Positions 45,607 to 56,436 are shown, counted from the first letter of the stretch. The stretch is DNA of 64,000 bases from Batkoa obscura (GCA_030770535.1 JASVEC010000013.1:992001-1056000), one strand, 5' to 3'. Translations and numbers: made by a program. Notes: generated from the letters alone by a model not told the origin.

Positions 45607-46588
45607 ACGACTAAAAGAAGTCCTTATGTTTTAGTTTTCTACAACTTCAATGGAATAATTACATTACAAGACTCTGGTGTCATATTGATAGATAAATATA
45701 TGGGGGTGTTTTTTTTGGCTTCATCACTTTTTCCATCTTTTAAGTGCTATTTGAGCGGAAAAATTGTTAGTAAAATCCCTAAACAAAAAAATACTTCCCC
45801 ATATTGTACAGAAACTCGTAAAGATTTAGATGATAAAATTATATCTGGGGAAAGAAAAATGAGATATATACAAAACATTAGCATTTGAAAAAAATACCAA
45901 ATAGTTCCAGAGAAGTTTTTAAATTGTTATGGGATTCAGTAGATTTGAGTTGGGAAGAAGCCTTGATCCTTAAAGGTACATACTTTTCGTTTTTAAAACT
46001 ATTCTTCATTGTAAACAGATGTTGAATCGGATCCTAAGTCTAAAGATTTTACAGAATATTGTTTTTTAAATAATATCTCAGTACTTATATTTTGAGCATA
46101 AACAAATTTAGTTTGATATTTTATTACAGCCTATATTTTATAAGTGGCTTTGGTTTTATGATTGAACACTTCTTGAAAAGATTCTTCCCTAATGATTATA
46201 CGAGTTTTAAAATTTGTGTTAATCATAGAGCTCTTGAAAATAGGAAACGATTTTGTACTTTTAAGGATGATAGGGAAATTTATCATCTATAGTTCTTGGA
46301 CTCTTAATTTCCCCTTAATATAGTGCCTATGGCCACGATAAAAGCCTTTCAATGGAGACTACTGAAGAAGAATATAAAAAAGAGAATAGAGGGATAAAAC
46401 CTTTTATTATATTTTATGATGATGATGTATCAGACATACCTGTGGCTCGTCGTGCTGATGCTTTATTTATTCGACGTAGTAAAGGGTTGAAAAAATATTG
46501 CATTGAGCATAAATTTGAGTATAGTCCCTTTAACGATTTCCAAATCGTATTGGATACGATTCAAAGAGCTAAAGCTTGTGAATTATAA
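45607..46588 (+). pseudogene. HAD-superfamily phosphatase pseudogene (MtnX/PHOSPHO-like) split by a MITE
   Basis: A fossil of a small HAD phosphatase with about four exons. The N-terminal piece reads V-F-Y-N-F-N-G-I-I-T-L-Q-D: motif I, normally D-x-D-G-T, has both Asp changed to Asn (GAT/GAC to AAT/AAC). A 103-bp MITE insertion follows L-I-D-K. Beyond it come E-T-R-K-D-L-D-D-K-I-I-S-G-E, then S-R-E-V-F-K-L-L-W-D-S-V, a 43-bp intron, E-S-D-P-K-S-K-D-F-T-E-Y-C, I-S-G-F-G-F-M-I-E-H-F, and the last exon with Y-G-H-D-K-S-L, the motif III/IV string Y-D-D-D-V-S-D and K-Y-C-I-E-H. Additional stops lie between pieces. Such enzymes act on small phosphate esters such as methionine-salvage intermediates. 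There is no start codon in frame at the left end. Dead motif I plus the insertion make function very unlikely. Confidence 0.78.
45698..45804 (+). mobile_element. MITE family 1, copy 11, inside HAD pseudogene
   Basis: Full-length 107-bp span, ATATGGGGGTGT to ACTTCCCCATAT. Subtracting 103 bp (one ATAT plus the 99-bp element) puts the two sides in one frame (D-K-Y-C-T-E-T-R), the expected result for a 4-bp duplication. Confidence 0.95.
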
Positions 46589-47632
46589 ATTTCGTTTCTT
46601 ATACTTAATAGGATTTTTTATAATCATTTTACATATTTAAATAATTTTTGAGAACCTCTCTAATATCATAAATAAGAAAATATTCATTTTACACAATAAA
46701 CTATACAAAATCATCTTTTATTGATGAAATTATACTTAAAATTTAAGATTAAGAGTGGACTAAAATGTAGTAATCAATGAATATAAAGGGACCTAAGTTT
46801 TTATTTCTAAAGAAGTATTAATACTTATTAATCTTTAGCTTAATTCCCATACTAAAAGATATGTGCCTTTAACTAAGGTGTATTCAAATGTTTTCTTTGT
46901 ATAGTAAATTATACAATACTTCAATTTGAGTCAAGTTTATATATTTTATTATTATTCCAATAATGTGATTATTCTTAAACTTTTACCTGAATTGTGTTAC
47001 TATTTGACAAATACTATCATTGTTTGATAAAGCCAGAAAACTATAAAAGGATTTTAGACAAACCTTTGCTATTGATTTAAAATATTTCAAAAATATTTAA
47101 TTTTTATATCTTCATAGTTTAGATAATTTAGATAGCTATAAGCAGTATCTTAGCTACAATGTTTTATTTTTCTGATACCTCAGTTTTTTAGTTTAATTTT
47201 GTTAACTAAATTTTTCACATAAAACAATAAGGTAGTATTATAATTTTTATTCATAAAATGTTTATTTTTGTAAGAGTAATTTTTAAAAAAAATTTGAGGA
47301 AAATATGACTCATGTCGATAGACCAATATCATAACTAAAATAGTTTTTTAGCTTTAGTAATAATTATAAAATTGGTTTAAAGAATAAAGCAACAACATGA
47401 AATGATAGTAAAACGGATTATTTTTACTTTTCATTGTATAAAATAAATACAGGATAAATTAAAAAAGTACAGTTTCCTTTTAGTTTATTTCTTGTATCTA
47501 GCTTTACCAAGCTCCAGTTATTTTCGAATTAAAAGTAATTCTATATCTTTGTTTCTTATTTTAGATTCAAAATAAATTCAATGCAGTTATAAATAACAGT
47601 AAAGAAAAGGAAGAACAAAAAGGAAGTTGAAT
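46589..47632. other. Intergenic upstream of MHR-like member 4
   Basis: About 1 kb of AT-rich sequence with no MITE and no block resembling the repeated upstream blocks of the 57-64 kb array. Stops in all frames. Confidence 0.55.
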
Positions 47633-49389
47633 ATGGAGATAAGCTCAAAAGGAAGAATTAGGAGTAGAGTAGATGTAATAAACTCAAAATTAGATAGTGT
47701 TGATAGTTCATTAAATAATATATTTAAACAATTGGACTCACATCCAAATTTAGAATTTAGGCAAAAAGTATATGGTAATCGTTTTAATATTTTATAACAT
47801 TTGATTCATTTTTAGAATATTTGAATTGGGTTCAAAATGAGTTTAGAATAATAAATCGAGAAAAGAAGCATAGCAATAATGAAATCTTGAAAAAGATTTC
47901 CTATTATAAACTCTTATTAGATGGGAATTTTGAAGCTGTAACCACATTTCCATATTCACCAAACGAAACAATAATAAAAAACATAGATTCAATAACAGTG
48001 TACCAGACCTATGGCCGCTTTTTAGAGCAGGGCTCTATTTTCTTTGTAAAGAATATAGATCCATATAAATTGTGGTTTGAAAAATTCGATTTGAAGGTGA
48101 TATTAGCAAATAAAGAACCTACTACTTTATCATATACCTTAATTGCTCTCTTTGCTCGTTTTACTCTTCCACGTGGTAGTATAACTTATAAACAAATTTA
48201 TAAAAAGTCATTGAGGGGAGTAAAAGTAACTTTGCCTCAATCGTATTTTAATCCAAGCTACGGCCAAGTGGTAGCTTTAGGGTTATTATCTTATGTCAGT
48301 TTGTCTCATTCAAACCTTGACCTTGCTAAACAGTATTTATTAGGCGCAATAAGAATGGCCCAATGTTTAAGCTATAATATCAATGATTCTTTGTTTAATG
48401 AGCTAGATATTTTGGATATAAGATATGATGAATTATCTCGAGGCAGAAGGATTTGGAAAACTCTCTATCTTAATTATTTAACCCTTTCTTATTATGTTGC
48501 AGATCTGCCTTTTATTAGATTTGAAATAGGAGAGCCATTACATTTTTTTAGAAAGAACTATAACAAAAACAATACCAACAGTAAGCGAATACGCTGTGGA
48601 ACTGTAGACAAAGATCCATATCTTTTTATCAAAGACCTTGTTGAAGTAAATATCAAAATAGCAACTCATATACAAAACATAAAAGAAAAGTATGAGCTTT
48701 CAAATGATTATTCAAAAATACCCACTGATGATTTGGTTTTGCCTCAAAGCGAATTTGCAAACTGCTTAAATTCGTTATTCAGTATAATACAAAATCAAAA
48801 TTTACTAAAAGAAGAAAGTGATTATAGTGAGACCGAATTAAAGGAGAGAGCAAATGATTATAATTTGAATTTTAAAAGGTATATTAAAGTACTAATCCAA
48901 CATAGTATTATAACACTTTATTACCCATCCGTCATGATTTACCCTCAGCCTGTACAATTTATAGAGCCAATATTAAAGTTGCTGTTTAATCACGCTAACC
49001 AGGTTATTACATATTGCTTAAAAAAAAGCTTAAACAAAAATTTGAGTCATGAAATTTCAATGTTTAGTAAAATACATCAGTTTGATACTAAATATAAGCT
49101 CCAAGCCAATATTCATGTGCCTTTTTATTACCAAGTTTATTTTAGCTTTTTCACGCTTCTTAATTTATTACATCAAGCTTCGAGTTTACAGGATGATGAT
49201 ATGTTTATGGTTAATGAAGCAAGAGCAAAATGTGTGTTATTAATCAAAGAACTTTATAGAGTATCTAAATCCAATGATAAAAGACATGCCAAAAATTCTA
49301 GTAATGCCTTAGACCAGATCAAGTGTTGTATCCATCGATTTCAGCTGCCTCCAGGTTTAATAGAAGAAATAAGTATATATTTAAATTAA
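47633..49389 (+). CDS. MHR-like protein without zinc cluster (member 4)
   Basis: Two exons, 47633-47774 (142 bp) and 47816-49389, with a 41-bp phase-1 intron (GTAATC to TAG), encode 571 aa. Exon 1 reads M-E-I-S-S-K-G-R-I-R-S-R-V-D and continues to K-Q-L-D-S-H-P-N-L-E-F. The junction restores V-Y-E-Y-L-N-W-V. Exon 2 carries L-S-Y-T-L-I-A-L-F-A-R-F-T-L-P, P-S-Y-G-Q-V-V-A-L-G-L-L, A-I-R-M-A-Q-C-L-S-Y, R-R-I-W-K-T-L-Y, L-Y-Y-P-S-V-M-I-Y-P-Q-P and a C-terminal I-H-R-F-Q-L-P. An in-frame stop 33 bp before the ATG argues against another coding exon joined directly upstream, so the missing zinc cluster is not simply an overlooked first exon. Same length and intron position as member 2, on the opposite strand. 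Confidence 0.77.
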
Positions 49390-49976
49390 TCTCAATAGTG
49401 CTATTATAATAAACACTATGTATTTTTTTAAATATTTTATTATGATTGTTTAATATACTGTAAATTAACCTGAATTCAAAATAAAAATGGTACTTATTTT
49501 TTACATAATTTTACCTAACACTAACTATTTAAAAAAAATCTTAATACCTAATAATTCAAATTTTTTTTAACTCACATTTTTAACATTTATTTTGTAATCT
49601 TGTCCACTTTTAGGTCACTTAAAAGTTAGAAAAGTTATTAGTTAAATCCATAGACAAAAAACATCATTATTTAGGAAATCAAATGTTTTATAATCAAACT
49701 TTACTGATAAAAATATATTAGGGCTTTTATATAAAGCGATAGGAACAAGTGTGACTTTAAAATATTTATAAGTATTAAAGCTCAATTAGCTTCTTAATTT
49801 TTTTAAGTTTATTTAAAATAAACAATCATATTAATAGCACCTCAAAGTCAGGTTGCTAGTTATGTCATCAAAGTTAATAATCATTAGATATTCATTTACA
49901 AATGATAAAATCAAGAAGAATAAGACAAAGTGAGATAATGAAATTTAATTAAAGGCAAGGAGAGAAGAGTTAGAAA
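49390..49976. other. Intergenic
   Basis: AT-rich spacer between intact member 4 and the next, decayed, member. No element recognised. Confidence 0.6.
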
Positions 49977-51920
49977 ATGGGATATGAAAACTTGAGTTAC
50001 AGTTGTTTAGAATTTTTAAATTGATCGAAACATTAGATTCTTTTGACAATGATGATGCTTTATCCCAGTCATGCTCAGAGTCTCCCTTTGAAAATGAGCA
50101 TAGGACCTTGGAATTAAAAAGATACTTAAGATGGATATTAAAGATGCTTAAAAGTAAAACTATAACCGGTTTGGATGAAAAGGTACTTTTAAACGAACAG
50201 GGTATAGAGTTAAAAAGGAAGCTTCATTTGATTGAAAAAATTCTTAGTACCAAATTTTCGTCATCTAATTTTACAACTTTGAGGAATCATAAAAGAGGAG
50301 CTGAACATGTTAGAATTTCAGCAAATATTTTTAATTATAGAGCTTTTTTAGAAGTTGGTATAAAGATTCGTGATTGCTTCGCTTATGGATTGTATTTTGA
50401 TTTTGAACCTAAACAATTAGTTTCTTATATAAAACAACCTAAACCAGGATCATGTCAAAGACTTTAATTACTTCTTTAAGCTTTAGTTGCTTTTCTTTGC
50501 CTGGATGCGATTTTGAGGCCATTTATCATGTTTGCTTAAATAACGTACAGTCACTGATTCCTCAAGCTTGCAATAACTCAAGTTTTGAAAGTGTTAAAGC
50601 ATCATGTTTGTTATACTATATTTCTTTAATTCAAAGTAACTATAATTTACCTTACCAACTTTTGAGTTCACTTGTAAGGATGTCATATATATTGTGAATA
50701 GGTAAGTTAAAGTTAAATCAAGAATCACATTTTAAAAGTAAAGAAGAAGTTAGATTCATTTGTGACTATAAAAAAATATGGTCTCGGATTGTTATATCCA
50801 GTAAAACTAATGAAGTATCCTATAGTGCTTCCTCGCTCATTAAACACTATGATTTTCCAGAAACTGAATTTATTTATCATTTAACTAGCACCTAATTCAA
50901 AGAAGCCAGTGGTGCAGAGTAATTGTAAGAAAGCGCTCTCTTTATATATGAATCAAATAATTATAGTAAATTCATTAATAGTTGGCCGCCTTGTAGAAAT
51001 ACTCAAAGGGATTGATAATCTAAATTGTATACCTTGTTCAAGCCTTGTTTTACCATTGAATAAATTCAATCTAGTTCAGAACTATATTGATAAATTTTAT
51101 AAGAGTTTAGTCAAATAGTTGACTTATATTATTACAAACAGCGATGAGCCTATAGATTTAGAACATTTTTTATGTATTCCTTCTGATAGCTATACTTGTA
51201 GATTTAAAACACCCCACGAGATAAAAAAAAGTTTAGCAATTTATACTTTTTAATTATCCTTGATATATCCAACTGTGATCAAAGAGCCTTTTCAAGTAGA
51301 TATTTCGATAAAATATATATCAGTTTTACTGAGGACTTCATTAAGATAATATTTTTATATGGGGATGTATTTTTATGTTTAAGAATTTTACTAACAATTT
51401 TTCTGCTCAAATAGCGCTAAAAAATGGAAAAAATGATGAAGCCAAAAAAGACACCCCCATATAAAGTTTTACGTTATATCTACTTTGAAGAAATATTAAA
51501 TGAAACGGATTTAGATAGCTTAAAAAATCAACAAGTATATAAAGTGGTTTCAAAATATTTGGAAACTCGAGTACTTCCTATTATTAAATGGGATATGACT
51601 ACTTAGTGATAATACACTCTTTAAGATCTAAACACCCTATATTTACCTTTTATACTTTATTGACAATACTCTCTTCTCCTTCTATCTTGAGTTCAGGCTT
51701 AATCGGTAATGAAGCTATTACTACAATTGAAACTAGTATCATTGAATTGCTTTACAGTTATAAATTGGGGATGAGCCTTAATAAGTATAAATGTAGAATG
51801 TATGTTAGTTTCATTATAACTAAAGTAAAATCAGCCATCGATTCTTTTGAATCAAGTACAAAATATAAAAGTATATTTAGCAATATAATTTGTCAAATTT
51901 ATATTCAATATAGTATTTAA
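49977..51920 (+). pseudogene. Decayed MHR-like gene (divergent member) with MITE insertion
   Basis: Open pieces follow the order of the intact family. They are I-F-K-L-I-E-T-L then E-L-K-R-Y-L-R-W-I-L (the linker and Y-L-K-W block, read through without an intron), Y-R-A-F-L-E-V-G in place of Y-x-x-F-L-E-x-G, D-F-E-A-I-Y-H-V-C, S-L-V-R-M-S-Y-I-L (the A-V-R-M-A-Q-C-L helix), L-S-L-I-Y-P-T-V-I-K-E-P, and finally F-T-F-Y-T-L-L-T-I-L-S-S with the C-terminal helices. At least five stops or shifts break it, and one MITE lies in its 3' third. It is further from members 2-5 than they are from each other. The N-terminal 50 residues include a Ser/Asp-rich insert (S-F-D-N-D-D-A-L-S-Q-S) not seen in the others. 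Confidence 0.65.
51357..51462 (-). mobile_element. MITE family 1, copy 12, inside decayed MHR-like gene
   Basis: A 106-bp span (one base short of consensus in the core AGCGCTAAAAAATGG), ATATGGGGATGT to ACACCCCCATAT. It splits the pseudogene after the block corresponding to Y-P-Q-P in intact relatives. Confidence 0.94.
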
Positions 51921-52549
51921 ATTAAACCTCCAAGTAAGGATAATAACATCATTAAAGTTAAAGCTGTAAAATAATTCTTTAACTTTAATTAATTAATTTT
52001 AGTAAATAATATTGATCTACTTGTCTATACTACTTTTTAACGGTAATTAAATTATAATTTTAAATAATCAGGTTTATAGTTTGTTTTAAATTTTTCATAA
52101 CATGAATCCCAAAACCTTATGTTTTTAGTATATTTTGGTTACATCTTTTATTACTGTTGTTTATTCTCAATTATAATAAAGTTTATAAATGATTTACAAA
52201 CTTATGGCCTATTTTTCAACCTTACAACTTTTTCATATATCCTTGAAAGAGCATTAGTTTCCGAATGTTTTATTAATAAAATAAATTAATTGATAATCAA
52301 TTAGGGAAAGATTAGGCCATCGGGTAAGTACATCACATTTTCTTTTGTTCTTACTTAGCCTTACTTTTGAATCATTGTAACCTCAAAATAAATTAGTCTC
52401 TAACTAGTACTAATTGTCAATTAACGACTTAAAAAATTGATTTAACTTGTAGCTCAATTTTAATTAGTTTGATAATTTATAAATTTTATAGTAACATTAT
52501 AGTAGGTTAGTAAAACAAATAAATTGTTTTATTTTATTTAACATTATAG
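51921..52549. other. Intergenic
   Basis: AT-rich spacer between two decayed MHR-like genes. Nothing recognisable. Confidence 0.55.
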
Positions 52550-53923
52550 ATATGGCTATTTTATAAAAGAAATGCAAAAAGCAAATAAATTTGTTACAAC
52601 ATAAATTGATATGATATTAAATAATTTTAAGAATCAATTAGATAAAAGTAGACAACAGTTAACAAAAGATATCAAATGGATGATATACTTATTTGAAGCA
52701 AAAGGACGTTCTAGACAGCAAGTGTAAATTGAGAAGAAAAGGGAAAAGTTGATTATTAAAAAAAGGCATGAATTTTGGGATAAAGTTGAACATGGTATAT
52801 ATATGGGTAAGCTTAAAAGCTCGGTTAGAATTAAAAGTAAAATTTTTGAATTTCACTTTGTCCATTTAATATTTAGCGTAAATTTTTTTAAAAACTGTTA
52901 AAACTGGATAAAAAAACGTCACAATATAAATTATTCTAAAATTAAGTAAAAAAGCAAAAAAAAAATGTAACACTTAGTGCTTGCAGTTTTTGCGAAAAAT
53001 CAGAATTGGACAAAATTTTAACCGAGTTTTTAAACTAATCCATAACTAATAAACTAATAAATCGTGACGACTTTCCGTCTAGCTTATTCTCATTTATCAA
53101 TCATAATCCAACAAGTAAATTAAAGTTATCATCTATACTATTAAATAGGGTAAATTCAAGTCAATTATTCAATTGATTTATAAACATATATTGTACCAAA
53201 ATTGATTCCGAAGGTTATTGATTAGATAAAGAGTGTTTGATAAAGTTGTTAAAAAGTAGCGTTAAAAATTTATTAAAGCTACTGCTATTTCAAACATTTA
53301 ATAAGGTAATAAAATTTACAGATAAGTGAGCTTAGTATTATATTAAACTGTGAATTAGACAGCCTTTATCAATTACCAAGTGATAGTATGAATCAACCTT
53401 GTTTAGAAAACCTCACTGTTATCACATTATTTACTCCAGAATAATTCATTAAAAATGAAAGGAAACTTGCTTTAATATATCAAGTGTTTGATTGAAATGA
53501 GAGGTGCAGCTGATAAAAAAATAATGAGCTTGATGAAAGCAGACAAAAATGTAAGGAAAGATTATACAAAATTATTGACATGTTTTTAATATTTTTAAAT
53601 TGGAACTGATATAGTAGATTAAAGTTAAATCAAAACCAAACATTTAAACACATAAATAAAAAGGTGCCTTGTGCCCTAACACTAGCAAGAAATTAAGTTG
53701 TCAATGTTATGATTGTAAAAGATATCATTTTATTTTTAAATAGTAAAATGTTGAATTCAACCCCAGAATACAATTCTCAATCTTCCTATTATGTATCAAT
53801 AGTTCAGTTAGAAATGGAAACATGTAACTATTTAAGTTATTATAACAATAAGATAATAAAAAATGACACAAATAATGAGATTTTTAATCTAGATATTTTT
53901 TTATGAAAAAAACAGTTATAAAA

Positions 53924-53969
53924 ATAAACTAATAAACTAATAAACTAATAAACTAATAAACTAATAAAC
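53924..53969. repeat. (AATAAACT)n minisatellite
   Basis: About five and a half near-perfect octamer units inside decayed copy B, 45 bp before a MITE. Confidence 0.85.
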
Positions 53970-54014
53970 GAAATAGATAAAATAATCTAAATGGCTCCAA
54001 AAAGAATACAAAAT

Positions 54015-54115
54015 ATATGGGGATATTTTTTTTGGTTTCATCACTTTTTCCATTTTTTAAGCTATTTTAGTAGAAAAACTGGTAGTGAAGTTCTTAAAAA
54101 AATACATCCTCATAT
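54015..54115 (+). mobile_element. MITE family 1, copy 13, in pseudogene B
   Basis: Direct copy with small internal deletions, ATATGGGGATAT to ACATCCTCATAT. The core is shortened (AAGCTATTTTAG), so it is more diverged than the next copy and probably older. Confidence 0.9.
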
Positions 54116-54319
54116 GGATTTTTTACTCAATCTTAAGTGATTAGATTTAAAAGTCAAAGAGTAATAATATTTTCAAATCACATATTTAATAATTATGCGT
54201 ATAACGCTTTGAGTATATATATACCATTATTATTAGGTCTTATATTAACTTCATCACCTCAATTTCATAAACTACCTTCCAAAGACTATCGTTATAAAAT
54301 GTATGATGACTCTATAAAC

Positions 54320-54426
54320 ATATGGGGGTGTTTTTTTTGGCTTCATCACTTTTTCCATCTTTTAAGCGCTATTTGAGTGGAAAAGTTGCTAGTAAAATTC
54401 TTAAACACAAAAATACATCCCCATAT
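54320..54426 (+). mobile_element. MITE family 1, copy 14, in pseudogene B
   Basis: Full-length 107-bp span close to consensus, ATATGGGGGTGT to ACATCCCCATAT. It follows S-I-N-I. The paralogous copy A has a single ATAT at the matching point (30582-30585, AAACATATGGAAAC on its coding strand), which is the empty site. Confidence 0.95.
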
Positions 54427-54693
54427 AGAAGGTAATTGACTCGATAATTCAGCAAAAAAGTTCAAAAAAATCTTTATCATCAGGTAATGTTTGAATCTAA
54501 GGATTTTGCTCTATTAGTCTATTTTTCAATTAACCTATTAGTTAATAGATTGTTAACTAAAGAAGATAATAGCATTATTTATAAATGCTCAACTAAATTC
54601 ATTAGATACTTAACATTATCTGATAACTCAGACTACAGTTTTTTAGATTATAAATCAACTTTAAAAAAAGTTCAAAGTTATTTATCTCTTTAG

Positions 54694-55003
54694 CCACTTC
54701 CTCATCATTATGATCTTAATTCATAGTTTGATTTTCATTCTATTTCTACTCATTAATAAACTTTTATATTAACATGGATTTTAAATTTCTATCAATTTAA
54801 TTTAATTTAATTTAATTCATTTATACTTAATAGTTGAGAAAAAATTATTAATTTTATTAGAATTATATTAAAATAAAACTCCAGCTACATTTTTTCCACT
54901 TTAATATCTGATAGTTTTATTTTACCTAATAGTTACAGATACCAAGTACATCTTACTTTATAATTCCATTTCCAGACAAACTCAAATAGGACAAAATATA
55001 GTA
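54694..55003. other. Intergenic
   Basis: Short AT-rich spacer with an (AATTT)n tract near 54797-54818, between decayed copy B and the 3' end of the receptor-like gene. Confidence 0.6.
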
Positions 55004-55912
55004 TCAATCTTCACAACCATTATTACAAAGCAAAGTGTGGTTATCTGGATATGATAATTTACAATACGCTTTTTTCAATTCCTTTAAAAAGATAGTATTA
55101 TTAAAAAACAAACACGCATTTAAAACCCCTTGGAAACCAAATAAAAACTTAGAAAACCCTTGAAAGGCAGCATACATTTGACTCAACTTAGATAACTCTT
55201 CTTTAGAATAAGTAATTAAATAAAGTATAATAAAATAAAACAAATAACTTAAGATAGGTATTGTAGGATAAGCTAATAATTTTAGTAAAACTTTCCAATT
55301 TAATTGTTTAAAAGACCCTCCTTTTTTTAATGTATCTTGATTCGAGCTATAATTTTTGATATTGATATAAATAAAGATAGTAAAATAACTAATTGGACAT
55401 AATATAATGCTAACAATAACTGATCCTAATTTAATTAAGCTAGCTGATAGCCAATCTTCAACATTTAAATAGCCACATTGATTATCAATATTTTCGATAT
55501 TAACAACGATAACTTGTAAGCCAGCCAGAAGTAAAGAAAGAAATATTGGTATAAGATAAGTGAAGCATCTAGCCCGTTTTGAAAATTCATATAAATAAAT
55601 AATATTAATTAGTAATATAGTAGCTATTACAGTAGCATAAAACATGGACAAAGAGATACTTAAGGTACTTAGAAATTCTAGTGCATAGCATGATATTATT
55701 GAATTCATTAATAAAGTTGCTTGGATTAGATTGATTATGTTTAATATTAGATTACCAAATAAGATAATGGCTGATAATCGATACACAAGGGAGTCATAGA
55801 TACTTTTGTTGATTATGGAGATAGTGATAAATAGAACGATTGACGTTGCTGTAAATGTAATTGAGATTGTGTTGGATGTAATTGTTATTGTTTTCAATGT
55901 GTTGGCATCCAT
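55004..55912 (-). CDS. Seven-helix receptor-like membrane protein (possible Git3/cAMP-receptor-type GPCR)
   Basis: A single-exon frame of 302 aa with seven well-separated hydrophobic segments (roughly residues 20-33, 44-68, 75-103, 118-140, 157-184, 213-234 and 248-272). Loops and the C-terminal tail are polar or basic. Family-like hints are Y-R-L-S-A-I-I-L-F-G after a short N-terminal part, C-Y-A-L-E-F-L before the third helix, W-K-V-L-L-K-L-L-A-Y-P near helix six, and F-Q-G-V-L-N-A-C-L-F-F near the end. The last resembles the Q-G-x-x-N-A-x-x-F of fungal Git3/cAMP-receptor-like GPCRs. If so, it signals from the plasma membrane through a heterotrimeric G protein. The assignment is inference from topology and short motifs. 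It is the only gene of its kind here and breaks the run of plus-strand MHR-like genes. Confidence 0.6.
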   Translation of the reverse strand: MDANTLKTITITSNTISITFTATSIVLFITISIINKSIYDSLVYRLSAIILFGNLILNIINLIQATLLMNSIISCYALEFLSTLSISLSMFYATVIATILLINIIYLYEFSKRARCFTYLIPIFLSLLLAGLQVIVVNIENIDNQCGYLNVEDWLSASLIKLGSVIVSIILCPISYFTIFIYINIKNYSSNQDTLKKGGSFKQLNWKVLLKLLAYPTIPILSYLFYFIILYLITYSKEELSKLSQMYAAFQGFSKFLFGFQGVLNACLFFNNTIFLKELKKAYCKLSYPDNHTLLCNNGCED

Positions 55913-56345
55913 TTTACTACCTCCTAATATGTTGTAAAATAATTTATTGCGTTATTTAGTGTTAAGATTGGAATAAACTGCCTACTGTTTATTAGTATAG
56001 CTAATAGAACCAGGCTGTTGAATTGAAATTTTATAGAAAGAACCAACGTCAAATTAAAAAATTAATCGTATTTATTTTATTTCTCATTAATTATATACAT
56101 TTCAAATTGAAACTAATTTTAAACCTATTAACTATTTTCGAATATCCTTTTTTTATCCCTAATTAAACTTGTATTATTGACTATTATTGGTTCATTTCAA
56201 GTTTTATTTTTTTTTAGTGGAAAAAAATCCAGCTTAATTATAAAAGCCACCATGTTTTGTATTAATCAAAATTTACTTTAAACTCAGTATATTTAATAAT
56301 AGCGATCTATAAATGATTTTATTTTCATAACACATAAACACATTA

Positions 56346-56436
56346 GAGCATCTTTTTTGTTTAAGAACTTAATAGGTCATTCAGCTCTTTTATTGAATAA
56401 AAAGTGAACAAAATATTGAAGCCAAAAAGACATCCT
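56346..56436 (-). mobile_element. MITE family 2, copy 2
   Basis: About 91 bp: GAGCATCTTTTTTGTTTAAG at the left, TTGAAGCCAAAAAGACATCC at the right. Both ends match family 1, while the middle (TAGGTCATTCAGCTC) does not. It shares the middle with the element at 8864, which defines a separate subfamily. Confidence 0.65.

Larger units (their letters stand above)
52550..54693 (+). pseudogene. Decayed MHR-like gene, second subfamily (copy B), two MITEs
   Basis: Fossil matching copy A at 30-32 kb piece by piece: a linker-like stretch ending I-K-W-M-I-Y-L (V-K-W-M-I-Y in A), C-L-E-N-L-T-V-I-T-L-F (F-L-E-N-L-T-A-I-M-L-L), Q-L-E-M-E-T-C-N-Y-L-S-Y-Y-N (V-E-L-E-T-C-R-Y-L-S-R-F-N), L-P-S-K-D-Y-R-Y-K-M-Y-D-D-S-I-N-I-W (L-L-S-K-E-Y-Y-Y, S-T-I-N-I-W) and T-K-F-I-R-Y-L-T-L-S. 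Two MITEs 200 bp apart interrupt the 3' half. The many stops in both copies, with different breaks, mean the subfamily decayed independently at two loci. The 5' boundary is approximate. It gives the empty site for copy A's MITE, and copy A gives the empty site for its second MITE. Confidence 0.62.

Noticed and set aside
45698-45804. MITE open frame as a conserved protein domain or intein-like insert
   Set aside because: The frame is open only because the element is short and lacks TAA/TAG/TGA in one phase. Its net length shifts the host frame, and copies lie mostly outside genes.
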